From positions 1,240,001 to 1,304,000 of the forward strand of contig NZ_CP138335.1 in NCBI RefSeq assembly GCF_040256745.1: DNA of 64,000 nt. The letters are read 5' to 3'. The stretch is from Scrofimicrobium sp. R131. GTDB taxonomy: Bacteria > Actinomycetota > Actinomycetes > Actinomycetales > Actinomycetaceae. The position numbers and the translations under genes are program-made. This document shows positions 16,306 to 26,278 of this stretch, piece by piece (positions within the stretch are counted from its first letter, which is position 1; every line of letters begins with the position of its first letter). Under the pieces are notes generated by a model that was given only the letters and a program-made list of their open reading frames with translations, was not told the DNA's origin and did not search any database.

Positions 16306-18618
16306 TCAGGACCGACTATTCTTCACCGATCCCAATCGGCGGGCAGCGTCGAAGACGCCCTCTACCCGCCGCAATCCGGAAAGTACCGAGTCAAGATAGC
16401 CGACGCTGGGAAGTTCAAAAGTAAATCTGGCAGTTGCCACCTGGTCCCCGGAAGTGGACATCGTCCCGGAAAGGATGTCGATCTGGTGGTCCGAAAACAC
16501 CTGCGACAAATCGTTCAGCAAACCGGCCCGATTCAGGGCTTTGATCTCTACCTCGACCAAATACTGGCTGCCCGATTGGTCCGAGGACCATTCCACCCCA
16601 ACAAACCTTTCCGGATGCGTTTCCTTCAGGTGAACCGCATTTACACAGTCGGCCCGGTGAACCGACACCCCTTCGCCGCGGGTAATGAACCCGACGATAT
16701 CATCTCCCGGGACCGGCATGCAGCACCGTGCCAGTTTGACCCAAACGTCGTTCGGATTCATCCCTTCGACCGTGATCGCGGCATCGGAAGAAGATCCGGC
16801 CGAGCGGGGCGGAACCGTGCGGGGAATGATGGCTTCGGCCAGCGTTTCCTCGGTCCCGGCGTCACCGCCAAGCATGTCCAGCAGTCGGCTGACCACGTTC
16901 TGAGCCGACACATGGTTCTCCCCCACCGCGGCATACAGGCCGGACACATCCTGATACCCCATCGCGGTGGCGACCGAGTTCAGCGAGTCGTGCGTCATCA
17001 GCCGCTGGAGTGGCAGGTTCTGCTTCCGAATCGACTTCGCCATGTGCGATTTGCCCAGCTCAATCGACTCTTCCCGCCGCTCGCGCGAGAACCAGTTCTT
17101 GATTTTCGAGCGGGCCCGGGGCGAGCTGACAAACTCGAGCCAGCCGCGCGAAGGACCGGCGTTGGGAGCCTGGGTGGTGATCGCCTCGACCGTGTCGCCA
17201 GATTCCAGCACCGTGTCGAGCGCGACCAGCTTGCCGTTGACGCGGGCACCAACCGTGTGGTGGCCGACCTCCGTGTGCACGGCGTAGGCAAAGTCGACCG
17301 GGGTGGCCTTCGGTGGCAGCACCACCACCTCGCCGCGGGGGGTGAAGACGTAGACTTCGTCCCCGGCAATCTCAAACCGGAGCGAGTCCAGGAACTCTTC
17401 CGGATCCCCGGTCTCGCGCTCCATCTCAACCAGCGCCTTGAGCCAGTTCATTTGCTCCTTGGCGCTCATCTTGTCGCCGTCTGAGCTGGCAGCACTCGGA
17501 TCCTGCTTGTAGCGCCAGTGCGCGGCGACCCCGAACTCGGCCCGATCGTGCATCTCAAAGGTCCGAATTTGGACCTCAACCGGTCGACCCTCCGGGCCCA
17601 CCACCGTCGTGTGTAGCGACTGGTAGAGGTTGAACTTCGGCATCGCAATGTAGTCTTTGAACCGCCCCGGAAGCGGGTTCCAGCGCGCGTGCACCGCACC
17701 GAGCACGGCGTAGCAGTCCTTGATCGACTCAACCAGCACCCGGACCGCCACCAGATCGTAAATTTCGTCGAAGGCTTTCCCTCGCACCACCATCTTCTGG
17801 TAGATCGAGTAGTGGTGCTTTGGTCGGCCCGAGACGGTGCCGCGGATTCGGGATCGGCGCAGATCCTCTTCGATTTCGGCGATCACCCGGCTCAGATAGC
17901 TGTCCCGCTGCGGGGCCCGCTCCGCAACCAGCCGATCGATCTGGTCGTAAACCTCCGGGTAGAGGGCTTTGAAGGACAGCTCTTCCAGCTCCCACTTGAT
18001 CGTGTTCATCCCTAGGCGATGGGCCAGGGGGGCGTAGATTTCGAGGGTCTCCTGCGCCTTCTTCGCAGCCGACTCCGGCGCCACATACTTCCAGGTTCGA
18101 GCGTTGTGGAGACGATCCCCCAGTTTGATCAGCAACACCCGGATATCCCGGCTCATGGCGACCAGCATCTTCCGCAGCGTCTCTGACTGCGCAGCGGCCC
18201 CGTATCGGATCTTGTCGAGCTTGGTCACTCCGTCGACCATCTGGGCCACTTCCGGACCGAAGTCGGCGGTCAACTGTTCCACCGTGTAGTCGGTGTCCTC
18301 CACCGTGTCGTGCAGCAGCGCAGCCACCAGGGTGGGCGGCGTCATCCCGAGCTCAGCCAAAATGGTAGCCACCGCTACCGGGTGGGTGATGTAGGGTTCG
18401 CCCGACTTCCGGGTCTGACCCCGGTGCTGGCGCTCGGCCACCTCGTATGCGCGCTCAATCACCGCGGTGTCGGCCCGCGGGTGGTGTGCCTTGACCGCCC
18501 GGATCAGCGGCTCAATGGCAGGGGCAATATCGCGGCTGCGAGAACCAAACCACGCCAGACCGGAGCGGACAAAGGATCCGGAGGCCGCTGGTCGTTCGTG
18601 GTTGTTCGAGTCGCTCAT
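16306..18618 (-). CDS. rel: Bifunctional (p)ppGpp synthetase/hydrolase Rel
   Basis: Stringent-response enzyme that makes and degrades (p)ppGpp. 770 residues. The HD hydrolase domain (about 45-200) keeps His103-Asp104 in 'LLHDTVEDTD', so hydrolysis should be active. The synthetase domain (about 240-370) has 'YQKMVVRGKAFDEIYDL' and 'RFKDYIAMPKFNLYQSLHT'. A TGS domain (about 415-475), a helical/zinc-finger-like region with 'LARCCMPVPGDDIVGFIT', and a C-terminal ACT domain (about 690-765) follow. It is the long ribosome-associated type, usually the only long Rel in Actinobacteria. TATTAT lies 6 bases before the ATG with no proper Shine-Dalgarno spacing, so it probably has its own leaderless promoter although it follows apt by 45 bases. 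Confidence 0.96.
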   Translation of the reverse strand: MSDSNNHERPAASGSFVRSGLAWFGSRSRDIAPAIEPLIRAVKAHHPRADTAVIERAYEVAERQHRGQTRKSGEPYITHPVAVATILAELGMTPPTLVAALLHDTVEDTDYTVEQLTADFGPEVAQMVDGVTKLDKIRYGAAAQSETLRKMLVAMSRDIRVLLIKLGDRLHNARTWKYVAPESAAKKAQETLEIYAPLAHRLGMNTIKWELEELSFKALYPEVYDQIDRLVAERAPQRDSYLSRVIAEIEEDLRRSRIRGTVSGRPKHHYSIYQKMVVRGKAFDEIYDLVAVRVLVESIKDCYAVLGAVHARWNPLPGRFKDYIAMPKFNLYQSLHTTVVGPEGRPVEVQIRTFEMHDRAEFGVAAHWRYKQDPSAASSDGDKMSAKEQMNWLKALVEMERETGDPEEFLDSLRFEIAGDEVYVFTPRGEVVVLPPKATPVDFAYAVHTEVGHHTVGARVNGKLVALDTVLESGDTVEAITTQAPNAGPSRGWLEFVSSPRARSKIKNWFSRERREESIELGKSHMAKSIRKQNLPLQRLMTHDSLNSVATAMGYQDVSGLYAAVGENHVSAQNVVSRLLDMLGGDAGTEETLAEAIIPRTVPPRSAGSSSDAAITVEGMNPNDVWVKLARCCMPVPGDDIVGFITRGEGVSVHRADCVNAVHLKETHPERFVGVEWSSDQSGSQYLVEVEIKALNRAGLLNDLSQVFSDHQIDILSGTMSTSGDQVATARFTFELPSVGYLDSVLSGLRRVEGVFDAARRLGSVKNSRS

Positions 18619-18624
18619 TCCCTA

Positions 18625-18630
18625 ATAATA
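18625..18630 (-). promoter_or_regulatory. -10 element of a possible leaderless promoter for rel
   Basis: TATTAT (5 of 6 consensus bases) ends 6 bases before the rel ATG, in the 45-base gap after apt. It would let rel be expressed apart from the long operon upstream. No clear -35 is visible. Confidence 0.5.
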
Positions 18631-18663
18631 CGGCTTCCAGCAAGTTCCGTTGACCACAACGGA

Positions 18664-19215
18664 CTATGACTCGTGTACCTCGACAGCCGAAGCGAACGGC
18701 GTTCCCGCGATCTTGACCTGGCCGTTTAGGTCCACCAACTCCAGTAGCACCGCGATTTCCACCACGTGAGCGCCGCACATTTCCAGCAGATCCACGGAGG
18801 CCTTCGCCGTCCCCCCGGTGGCAAGCACGTCGTCCAGAATCAGGATCCGGGCGCCGTCCGGCACCGACTCCGGCTGCACTTCCAGCCGAGCGGAACCGTA
18901 CTCCAGGTCGTAATCGATCCCGACCACGGGTCCGGGCAGCTTGCCGGCCTTCCGGACGGCCACCATCCCCACGCCCAACGCGGTCGCGAGTGGAGCTGCC
19001 AGGATGAAGCCCCGGGACTCCAGGCCGGCCACCATGTCGATCTTCCCGCGATAGCGGTCAGCCAGCAGGTTAATCAGCTCTTGAAATGCCGGTCCGCTGG
19101 CGAACAGCGGGGTCACGTCGCGGAACAGCACCCCTTCCAGCGGAAAGTTGGGAACTAGGCGCAGGTTCTGCTCAACCAGTTCCGCAATCTCGACACCAAG
19201 GTTTTCAGTCATCAC
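18664..19215 (-). CDS. apt: Adenine phosphoribosyltransferase
   Basis: Salvages adenine to AMP with PRPP. 183 residues from a GTG that shares one base with the secF stop (TAGTG); the adjacent ATG (19212) would give 182. The PRPP-binding loop 'ILILDDVLATGGTA' is near residues 124-137, and the N-terminal 'NFPLEGVLFRDVTPL' and 'LESRGFILAAPLA' are typical of APRT. Placement between secF and rel is conserved in Actinobacteria. Confidence 0.94.
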   Translation of the reverse strand: MMTENLGVEIAELVEQNLRLVPNFPLEGVLFRDVTPLFASGPAFQELINLLADRYRGKIDMVAGLESRGFILAAPLATALGVGMVAVRKAGKLPGPVVGIDYDLEYGSARLEVQPESVPDGARILILDDVLATGGTAKASVDLLEMCGAHVVEIAVLLELVDLNGQVKIAGTPFASAVEVHES

Positions 19216-20294
19216 TACCGTCGTTTCTTTCGCTTCGGTTGGGCCGCGTTTTCCAAGCGCCGTCCGGGCCGCTTCGGGGCCACGGTCGGGGCCGCCACCG
19301 CAGCCGCCGGGTCTTCAGCCCGCGCCGCCCGCCGCTCAAGCATCCGCTGAGTGTGTTCCTTCGACTTGGCCCGGAATCCTTCCATCACCGACAGCGCCGG
19401 CGAGGCGATGAAGATCGAGGAAGCCGCCCCCACAATCAGTCCGACAAACAGAGCCAGAGAGATGTCGGTCAGGGTTCCCGCCCCCAGAGCGAACGACCCG
19501 ATGAACAGGATTGAGGCTACCGGCAGCAGCGCGACAATCGAAGTATTGATGGACCGCACCAGCGTCTGGTTCACCCCGAGGTTGACCAGCTCGGCAAAGG
19601 TGTACCGCTCCTGGTCCTGGTAGTTCTTCGTCACCTCGCGGACCTTGTCGAAAACCACCACCGTGTCGTACAGGGAGTAGCCGAGGATCGTCAGGAAACC
19701 GATCACGGTCGCCGGGGACACCTCCACCTGCGTGAGGGAGAAGAACCCGACCGTGACCACCAGGTCGTTGACCAGGGCCAGCATGGCAGCGGCCGACATC
19801 GCCCAGGACCGGAAGTAGATGGTCATCAAGATGGCGACTAGGACCACGAAGATCACGATCGACTGCAGCGCTCGCTTGGTCACGTCCTGACCCCAGGTCG
19901 CGCCGACCGAGTTGGTTTGCACGTCCTCCAACGGCACGGCGTAGACGTCCGCCAGCTGGGTTCGGATGTCCTGCATCTGCGCGCTCTCCAGCGAAGGAGT
20001 CTGCACGCGGACGCCCGAGTTGCCCAGGTTCGTGACCCGAATGTTTTCGGTCAGACCGGCGTCTTTGAGTACCTTCTCCGCCGTCTGCGGGTTCGGCTCG
20101 GCCGACTGGGTGACGATGAACTGGGTGCCACCGGTGAACTCGATCGAGGGGTTCAGACCGCGGAATCCAAGCAGCAACACCGAGATCAGCATCGCTGCGA
20201 GCGAGATCCCCAGGAAGACCCGGTGCCGTTGGACGATCCGGTAGGAACGCTTGCCAGAGTAGAGCTCATTGCCCCACTGAGAGTAGCTCATCAT
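19215..20294 (-). CDS. secF: Protein translocase subunit SecF
   Basis: Membrane partner of SecD that uses the proton gradient to aid late stages of Sec export. 359 residues. One N-terminal helix (about 25-45) is followed by the periplasmic domain with 'GLNPSIEFTGGTQF'. Five more helices follow, containing 'VIGFLTILGYSLYDTVVVFDKVRE' family features in shorter pieces ('YSLYDTVVVFDKVRE'). The C-terminus is basic and Ala/Pro-rich. The start codon overlaps the secD stop (TAATG), and the stop overlaps apt. The usual secD-secF order is kept. Confidence 0.95.
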   Translation of the reverse strand: MMSYSQWGNELYSGKRSYRIVQRHRVFLGISLAAMLISVLLLGFRGLNPSIEFTGGTQFIVTQSAEPNPQTAEKVLKDAGLTENIRVTNLGNSGVRVQTPSLESAQMQDIRTQLADVYAVPLEDVQTNSVGATWGQDVTKRALQSIVIFVVLVAILMTIYFRSWAMSAAAMLALVNDLVVTVGFFSLTQVEVSPATVIGFLTILGYSLYDTVVVFDKVREVTKNYQDQERYTFAELVNLGVNQTLVRSINTSIVALLPVASILFIGSFALGAGTLTDISLALFVGLIVGAASSIFIASPALSVMEGFRAKSKEHTQRMLERRAARAEDPAAAVAAPTVAPKRPGRRLENAAQPKRKKRR

Positions 20295-22072
20295 TATTCT
20301 GCGCTCTCCTCTTCAACCTTGGCCGCGAGCCGAGCCTGCCGGCGCCGCTCCGCAATAGTCTGTTCACCCGAGTCGACCGTCGGCTCGCCCTCCAATTGGC
20401 GCACCCGGCCCCGACCCGAGTAGACGGTTCCCGACTTGGCGCCCAGGTGCTCCGGGTCCAGCCCCGACCACCGGTGGCCTTCGCCGAAGAACCGAGTCCG
20501 CATCAGCAGAGCCATCAGCGGGTGGGTGAACAGGAAGATCACCACCAGGTCGACGATGGTAGTCAAGCCCAGGGTGAAGGCAAAGCCCTGCACCCCACCG
20601 ACCGCGAGCACGTACAGCACCGTGGCGGCCACCAGGTTGACCATGTCGGAAATAACGATGGTGCGTCGGGCTCGACGCCAACCGCGCTCCACCGCGCCCG
20701 AAAGCGGGATCCCGTCGCGGACCTCGTCGCGGATCCGTTCGAAGTAAACAATGAATGAGTCTGCCGTGATCCCGACCGCGATAATCAGACCGGTCACGCC
20801 GGGCAGCGACAATCGATAGCCGATCGCCCACGAGAGGATTGTGATCGCCAGGTAAGTCAGGAAGGCAGCCACCACCAGGGAGCCGGCCGACACGATGGCC
20901 AGGCCGCGGTACTGCCAGATCATCCATAGGACCACCAGAATCAAGCCGATGATCCCTGCCAGAATACCCATGGCCAGGTGGTGGGACCCGAGGGTGGCGG
21001 AGATTTCCTGTTCCGACTGCACTTCAAAGTTCAGGGGCAGCGAGCCGAAGCTCAGCTGGTTGGCCAGGGTCTTGGCCGAGTCCACGGTGAAGTTGCCGGT
21101 GATTTGCGCGCCGCCATCTGGAATGATCGCGTTCATCCCGGGCGCGGTGATGACATTTCCGTCCAGCGCGAAGGCGAAGCGGTTCCGGACCGGATCGGTG
21201 TCCCGCAGCCCGTACAGCCGGGTCGAAACGTCTTTGAAGACTTTCGAGCCCTCGGAGTCGAACTGAATGTTGACGCCAATCTGCCCGGTCGGCTGCCCGG
21301 TCTGCGAGTAGATCATCCCGGACGAGGCGGACGAAACGTGCTGACCCTCAATCTCGGTCGGGCCCAGCAGGTACTTGCCAGTCCCGTCAGTCGAGCAGGC
21401 TGCCAGTGGCAGAGCCGGATCGTCGGCCGAGTTGCTCAGCAGTGAAGCCGGATCGGTGCAGTCCAAGAGGAGGAAGTCGTACAGCACCTGCTCGGTGATC
21501 CAAGCGGGATCGGAAGCATTTTCCGGGGTGGTCAACGGCTCGGTGGACAGCTTTCCGTCGCCGTTTTGGTCGGCGACCATGAAGGCGTACTCTTCCGGCG
21601 TCAGTCCCGCGGTGGCCGAATCTCCACTTTGCGCTCCGCTCTGGGAGTTCAGGCTGGGATCGATCGCACCGGGTGCCCCGATCTGCAGCACCGGCCGCAG
21701 CCGCATGGTGGCTGAAGTCCGGATCAGATCCAGGGTCTGGTCGTCAGCTTTGCCGGGGATCGACACGACGATGTTGTCCTGTCCCAGGGTGGCGATTTCC
21801 GCCTCGGCCACGCCGGAGGCGTCGATCCGCTGGCGAATGATGTTGATGGCCTCGTTCATCGCATCCTGATCGATGGTGCCGGTGGTTTCTGATCCCTCAA
21901 TCAGACGGGGGGTCAGGATGACCTGGGTTCCCCCCTCAAGGTCAAGCGCCAGCTTTGGAACAAAGCCGGCCCCCTGGGTGAAGTGAGCTCCGATGAGGGC
22001 GCCAATGCCCACCACTGCTACCACGATGAGCGAAACTAACGCCCGCCACGGACTTTTGGACTGTTCTGCCAT
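20294..22072 (-). CDS. secD: Protein translocase subunit SecD
   Basis: 592 residues from the ATG at 22072 (AAGGT 9 bases upstream; an in-frame codon 42 bases further up is disfavoured). An N-terminal helix (about 10-30) precedes 'LALDLEGGTQVILTPR', the SecD signature. A large extracytoplasmic domain follows, with an actinobacterial Ser/Asp-rich insertion near residues 150-250. The C-terminal half has five helices with 'GITADSFIVYFERIRDE'. It works with SecF and YajC at the SecYEG channel and lies directly between their genes. Confidence 0.95.
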   Translation of the reverse strand: MAEQSKSPWRALVSLIVVAVVGIGALIGAHFTQGAGFVPKLALDLEGGTQVILTPRLIEGSETTGTIDQDAMNEAINIIRQRIDASGVAEAEIATLGQDNIVVSIPGKADDQTLDLIRTSATMRLRPVLQIGAPGAIDPSLNSQSGAQSGDSATAGLTPEEYAFMVADQNGDGKLSTEPLTTPENASDPAWITEQVLYDFLLLDCTDPASLLSNSADDPALPLAACSTDGTGKYLLGPTEIEGQHVSSASSGMIYSQTGQPTGQIGVNIQFDSEGSKVFKDVSTRLYGLRDTDPVRNRFAFALDGNVITAPGMNAIIPDGGAQITGNFTVDSAKTLANQLSFGSLPLNFEVQSEQEISATLGSHHLAMGILAGIIGLILVVLWMIWQYRGLAIVSAGSLVVAAFLTYLAITILSWAIGYRLSLPGVTGLIIAVGITADSFIVYFERIRDEVRDGIPLSGAVERGWRRARRTIVISDMVNLVAATVLYVLAVGGVQGFAFTLGLTTIVDLVVIFLFTHPLMALLMRTRFFGEGHRWSGLDPEHLGAKSGTVYSGRGRVRQLEGEPTVDSGEQTIAERRRQARLAAKVEEESAE

Positions 22073-22141
22073 TATGAATACCTTGTGTTTTGACTCGAAG
22101 AAATCGGCGACCACCCCTGTGCGGGTGGTGCGCCGAAAAAC

Positions 22142-22510
22142 TCAGATTCGATCTTCGTTGGTGTCGGTGTCGGTGTTGGGCTCCTCGTGCCCTTCCTCGT
22201 CCGAGTACTCCTCGACCTCTTCGATCTCAGTCTCTTCAGTCTCAAAGGGCAGCTCTCCGACCGAGCGAATTACGCGCTTGTCCCAGTAGGTCTCTTCCCC
22301 GGACGGAGTCTCCAGAATGACGACGTTTCCATCCAGGTCGACAAAGCGTCCAAAGAACCCAACGGAGGTGTGAACCCAAGCTCCCGGAACCAGTTGCTCA
22401 GCCAGCATCCGCTCGTGCTCAACCTGACGCTTTTGCGCAGACCTTTTGCTGAAAGATGAAAGGGCGATGAAGGCAACCACCATCAGGCCCAGCATAATAA
22501 TCATTTCCAC
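22142..22510 (-). CDS. yajC: Preprotein translocase subunit YajC
   Basis: 122 residues: one N-terminal helix (about 2-18), the cytoplasmic YajC domain with 'LVPGAWVHTSVGFFGRFVDLDGNVVILET', and an unusually acidic C-terminal tail (about 90-122, mostly Glu, Asp and Thr). YajC associates with SecDF in the translocase. It lies 69 bases ahead of secD and 65 bases after ruvB. Confidence 0.9.
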   Translation of the reverse strand: MEMIIMLGLMVVAFIALSSFSKRSAQKRQVEHERMLAEQLVPGAWVHTSVGFFGRFVDLDGNVVILETPSGEETYWDKRVIRSVGELPFETEETEIEEVEEYSDEEGHEEPNTDTDTNEDRI

Positions 22511-22575
22511 GGCGAAACTTCCTCTTCTCGCGGTCGGGATTTCGCACCCCGGTCCGGGGTGTCACCCGCACTATC

Positions 22576-23658
22576 CTACTGGTTAAACAGGGGCTGAGTC
22601 CCATTCGGACCCGGTTCTTCGCGAAAGTCACTTAACTGTGCAATTCCCGACACCGGGCTCCCGGCAGGTGGAACCAGGCCCACGTGTTCCCAAGCTCGCT
22701 GAGTTGCGCAGCGCCCCCGCGGGGTCCGCACGATGAAGCCTTCTCGCACCAGGTACGGCTCGGACACGGTCTCGACCGTTTCCGGTTCCTCCCCCACCGT
22801 CATGGCCAGGGTTCCCACTCCGACCGGGCCGCCGCCGAACCGCTTGGTCAGCGCTTCCAGCACCGCCCGGTCCAGTCGATCCAACCCCAACTGGTCCACT
22901 TCGAACAGGTGCAGCGCGCTCCGAGCCTGCTCCAGCTCAACCCGGGCGTGCTCGGCCACCTGGGTGTAGTCCACCACCCGGCGCAGTAGGCGGTTGGCAA
23001 TTCGCGGCGTCCCGCGGGAGCGCGAGGCGATTTCGCCCGCTGCATCCGCCTCCACCGGAACTCCCAGCAGTTGGGCCGAGCGGTTGACCACCTCGGTCAA
23101 CTCGCCGGGCGAATAGTACTCCAGGTGCGCGGTGAACCCGAACCGGTCCCGCAGCGGTGCCGGCAGCAGCCCGGAGCGGGTTGTCGCCCCCACCACCGTA
23201 AACCGAGGCAAAGCCAGCGGAATCGAGGTGGCACCCGGCCCCTTGCCCACGATCACGTCGACCCGGAAGTCTTCCATGGCCAGGTACAGCATTTCCTCAG
23301 CTGTTCGAGCCAGACGGTGAATCTCGTCGATAAACAGCACGTCCCCCTCCTGCAGGGAGGACAAAATTGCCGCCAAGTCGCCGGCGTGCTGAATTACGGG
23401 TCCGGAGGTGAGGCGCAAAGACGCCCCCATTTCCTGGGCCACGATCATGGCCAAAGTGGTCTTGCCCAAACCCGGGGGCCCAACCAGCAGAATGTGGTCG
23501 GCTGCCTCCTGCCGTCCTCGCGCCGCCGCCAGCAGCACCGACAGTTGCTGGCGCACGCTGGGTTGGCCAATGAACTCGGCCAGCGACCGGGGCCGCAGCG
23601 CCGCCTCGGCCGCCCGCTCTTCGTCGTGAACCGCCCCGTCGAGCAAATCATCATCCAC
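22576..23658 (-). CDS. ruvB: Holliday junction branch-migration helicase RuvB
   Basis: AAA+ motor of the RuvAB complex. 360 residues. Walker A 'GPPGLGKTT' is near residues 60-68, Walker B '[10 protein letters not shown]' near 106-115, sensor '[16 protein letters not shown]' follows, and the C-terminal winged helix has '[17 protein letters not shown]'. The ATG overlaps the ruvA stop by 8 bases. The order ruvC-ruvA-ruvB is the actinobacterial standard. Confidence 0.97.
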   Translation of the reverse strand: MDDDLLDGAVHDEERAAEAALRPRSLAEFIGQPSVRQQLSVLLAAARGRQEAADHILLVGPPGLGKTTLAMIVAQEMGASLRLTSGPVIQHAGDLAAILSSLQEGDVLFIDEIHRLARTAEEMLYLAMEDFRVDVIVGKGPGATSIPLALPRFTVVGATTRSGLLPAPLRDRFGFTAHLEYYSPGELTEVVNRSAQLLGVPVEADAAGEIASRSRGTPRIANRLLRRVVDYTQVAEHARVELEQARSALHLFEVDQLGLDRLDRAVLEALTKRFGGGPVGVGTLAMTVGEEPETVETVSEPYLVREGFIVRTPRGRCATQRAWEHVGLVPPAGSPVSGIAQLSDFREEPGPNGTQPLFNQ

Positions 23659-24232
23659 GGTGGCTCCCCAGCACTAGTAGCGCCGCCCGCAGCATCGCGG
23701 AGGCGTCCGGATAGTCCCCGTCCAAGCCGGCCAGGGTCTTGTCCACCTGCGGCTTGCCCCAGCCCAACTGCTCCAACGCAGCCGCGACCTCGGTTCGAAG
23801 CTGCGAATCCGGGGAGGCCCCGATCCCGCTCGGAAGCTTCCCGCCCAGTTCCAGCACCATTCTTTGCGCCGACTTTCGGCCCACCCCGGGTACCCGCTGC
23901 AGCACGGCCAGGTCGGCCTGCTCAATCGCCCCGGCCAACTCGGCCGGCGTCAGCACCGCCAACGCTCCCAGCGCGGTTCTAGGCCCAATCCCGCTCACCC
24001 CGAGCAGAACCTCAAACATTTCCCGTTCGGCAGCGGAGGCAAACCCGTAGAGGGTGAGCGCGTCGTCGCGCACCACCAGGTAGGTCTCCAAGAATACTTC
24101 CTGCCCGCGGGGTGGTAGCTTGCTCACGGTGGCAGGTGCGGTCAAAACCCGTAGACCCAGGCCGCCGACCTCGACCACCACCCAGTCCAGGCCGGTCTGC
24201 AGCAGCGAGCCCCTCACAGTTGAGATCACCAA
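23651..24232 (-). CDS. ruvA: Holliday junction-binding protein RuvA
   Basis: 193 residues. Domain I is an OB fold ('[20 protein letters not shown]'). Domain II carries two helix-hairpin-helix motifs ('[16 protein letters not shown]' and '[19 protein letters not shown]'). A short linker and a RuvB-binding domain III at about 145-190 follow. It forms tetramers on four-way junctions. Overlaps ruvB by 8 bases. Confidence 0.96.
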   Translation of the reverse strand: MVISTVRGSLLQTGLDWVVVEVGGLGLRVLTAPATVSKLPPRGQEVFLETYLVVRDDALTLYGFASAAEREMFEVLLGVSGIGPRTALGALAVLTPAELAGAIEQADLAVLQRVPGVGRKSAQRMVLELGGKLPSGIGASPDSQLRTEVAAALEQLGWGKPQVDKTLAGLDGDYPDASAMLRAALLVLGSHRG

Positions 24233-24293
24233 TTCCCCCTTAGAACATCTGTACGATAGCAGGTTTAGCCCCCGGTTCCAACCGGGCGCGCCG

Positions 24294-24917
24294 CTACCGT
24301 CGACGCGGGTCGACCGCGCCCTTGCGCCGGCTGGCCGCCACCGCCTCGGCCCACTGGGCCTGCGCCGGAGTCATCGTTTTCCGAGCCGACACGCCCCCGG
24401 ACAGGGTGACGTGAATGTCCCCGTCGGCCCCGGCCCCCAACAGCCCGTTTCCCCGCCAGGCGTGGCAGATGGCAATCGCGAGGGCATCGGCCGCATCGGC
24501 GGGACGAGGAGGTGATTTCAGCCCGAGGATCCGCGCCACCATGTGCTGAACCTGAGCCTTGTCCGCGGTCCCGTTGCCGGTAATAGCCGCTTTCACTTCG
24601 GAGGGAGTGTGCACGGCCAACGGCAATCCCGCCTCGCCCACACAGCTCATGGCCACGCCCATCACCTGCATGGTGGTCGTGACCGACTGCAGGTTGTCGT
24701 GGGCGAAAACCCGCTCAATCGCCACCACTTCGGGACGGTACTGCTCCAGCGCCTCCCGGATCGCGGCGGCAATGTCGCGGAGGCGAAAATGGGTGGCCAG
24801 ATCGGGCGAACTCCGAGCTACCCCAACCGAAACTAAACGCGCGCGCCGGGAATCGTCCACCTCGACCACGCCCAAACCGCAGCGGGTCAATCCCGGATCG
24901 ATTCCCAGCACGCGCAC
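24294..24917 (-). CDS. ruvC: Crossover junction endodeoxyribonuclease RuvC
   Basis: Resolves Holliday junctions. 207 residues including a C-terminal extension of about 30 residues beyond the usual 170-190. The catalytic acids are visible: Asp7 in 'GIDPGLTRCG', Glu near 68 in 'VAIERVFA', and the Asp pair in 'RPADAADALAIAICH' near 139-142. It starts 5 bases after yebC and is separated from ruvA by 61 bases. Confidence 0.96.
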   Translation of the reverse strand: MRVLGIDPGLTRCGLGVVEVDDSRRARLVSVGVARSSPDLATHFRLRDIAAAIREALEQYRPEVVAIERVFAHDNLQSVTTTMQVMGVAMSCVGEAGLPLAVHTPSEVKAAITGNGTADKAQVQHMVARILGLKSPPRPADAADALAIAICHAWRGNGLLGAGADGDIHVTLSGGVSARKTMTPAQAQWAEAVAASRRKGAVDPRRR

Positions 24918-24922
24918 CGGGT

Positions 24923-25678
24923 TTACTCTTCTTCCAGCGCAGCCTGAGTCTGCTCAGACAGCGTCATGTTAGAGAAGACGTTCTGGACGTCGTCGGAATC
25001 TTCCAAGGCGTCGATCAGCCTCATCACCTTCCGCGCTCCTTCGACGTCCATCTCTACTTCGGTGGAAGCTTGGAACTCCACTTCCGCCGAGTTGTAGTCA
25101 ATCCCGGCTTCCTGCAAAGCGGTCCGAACGGAGATGACGTCGGAGGGGCCGGAGGTGACCACGAACACGTCGCCGTGGGCCTCAACTTCTTCGGCGCCCG
25201 CGTCCAGGACCGCTTCCAGGATGGTTTCCTCGTTGGTGCCTTCAGCGGGCACTTCGACGATTCCCTTCCGCTCAAACAGGTACGAGACGGAACCCGGGTC
25301 GGCCAGGGACCCGCCATTTCGGGTCAGGGCCAGCCGAACGTCAGAGGCGGCGCGATTCCGGTTATCGGTGAGGCATTCCACCAGGAACGCTACCCCGCCC
25401 GGGCCGTAACCCTCATACATAATTGACTGATATTCGGCCCCGCCTGCTTCCGCCCCGGAGCCGCGTTTGACGGCCCGATCAATGTTGTCGGCCGGAACCG
25501 AGTTCTTCTTCGCCTTCTGAATAGCGTCGTACAGAGTCGGGTTTCCGGCGGGATCGCCGCCCCCGGTACGGGCCGCGACTTCGATGTTCTTGACCAGCCG
25601 GGCGAAGAGCTTTCCCCGCTTGGCATCCAGCGCTGCCTTCTTGTGCTTGGTTGTTGCCCACTTAGAGTGTCCGGACAT
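24923..25678 (-). CDS. yebC: YebC/PmpR-family transcriptional or translational regulator
   Basis: 251 residues in the usual three-domain fold, with the family N-terminus '[20 protein letters not shown]' and then '[17 protein letters not shown]'. YebC proteins were described as DNA-binding regulators, and more recently some members were linked to translation of proline-rich stretches, so the precise role here is open. Position next to ruvC is strongly conserved. Confidence 0.93.
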   Translation of the reverse strand: MSGHSKWATTKHKKAALDAKRGKLFARLVKNIEVAARTGGGDPAGNPTLYDAIQKAKKNSVPADNIDRAVKRGSGAEAGGAEYQSIMYEGYGPGGVAFLVECLTDNRNRAASDVRLALTRNGGSLADPGSVSYLFERKGIVEVPAEGTNEETILEAVLDAGAEEVEAHGDVFVVTSGPSDVISVRTALQEAGIDYNSAEVEFQASTEVEMDVEGARKVMRLIDALEDSDDVQNVFSNMTLSEQTQAALEEE

Positions 25679-25720
25679 GAGGTTCCCTTCTTGAAGATAC
25701 GGATCGATTCTAGCAGTGCG

Positions 25721-26278
25721 CTAATTCGGCGGAGGGTGGGAGGAGTTCCGCTCCGTCACGCGCAGCTTCACCCCGTCCCAGCCTCGCTCCCATCTGCGTA
25801 GATAGCGGGCCAGCCCGAGCGGGTAGACAGTCTCCCGCTCGGCCAGCTCCACCAGTTGCTCGGCGCTGAACCAGCGCCATCGATCCACCAGGTTTCGTTC
25901 CGAACCTGTCTGTCCGCCCGTATCAATTGCTCGGGCCGGTCCGTCCAAAAACACCAGGTAGTAGTCTTCAATCTGTCGAGCCAGGACGTTCCGGAAGGCG
26001 AAGTCTGCATCCCGCTCCAGCACCGGGCCCACCAGTCGGGCCGACTCAACCACGAGGCCCGTCTCCTCGGCCAGTTCCCGCGCGGCCGCCGCGCGGGGCG
26101 ACTCCCCGGGCTCAATCCCACCGCCGCAGGTGAACCACCACCGATGAGCGGGGTCGTCCCCGTCGTGTCCCTCAAACAGCAGCGTCTTCCCGTCAGTTGA
26201 CAGCAGCACTACCCGGGCGGCGCGCCGGGTGGGGATCCCGTCCGGGCCCACCTGCCAGTCCGCTCCCAACTTCGTCAT
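25721..26278 (-). CDS. NUDIX hydrolase
   Basis: 185 residues. The complete Nudix box G-x5-E-x7-REUxEExGU is visible from 'GGGIEPGESPRAAAA' into 'RELAEETGL', near residues 53-76. Such enzymes hydrolyse nucleoside diphosphates linked to another moiety; the substrate cannot be inferred. The start overlaps the stop of the PrsW-like gene by 4 bases. A NUDIX gene after pimA also occurs in Mycobacterium, so the context is conserved. Confidence 0.88.
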   Translation of the reverse strand: MTKLGADWQVGPDGIPTRRAARVVLLSTDGKTLLFEGHDGDDPAHRWWFTCGGGIEPGESPRAAAARELAEETGLVVESARLVGPVLERDADFAFRNVLARQIEDYYLVFLDGPARAIDTGGQTGSERNLVDRWRWFSAEQLVELAERETVYPLGLARYLRRWERGWDGVKLRVTERNSSHPPPN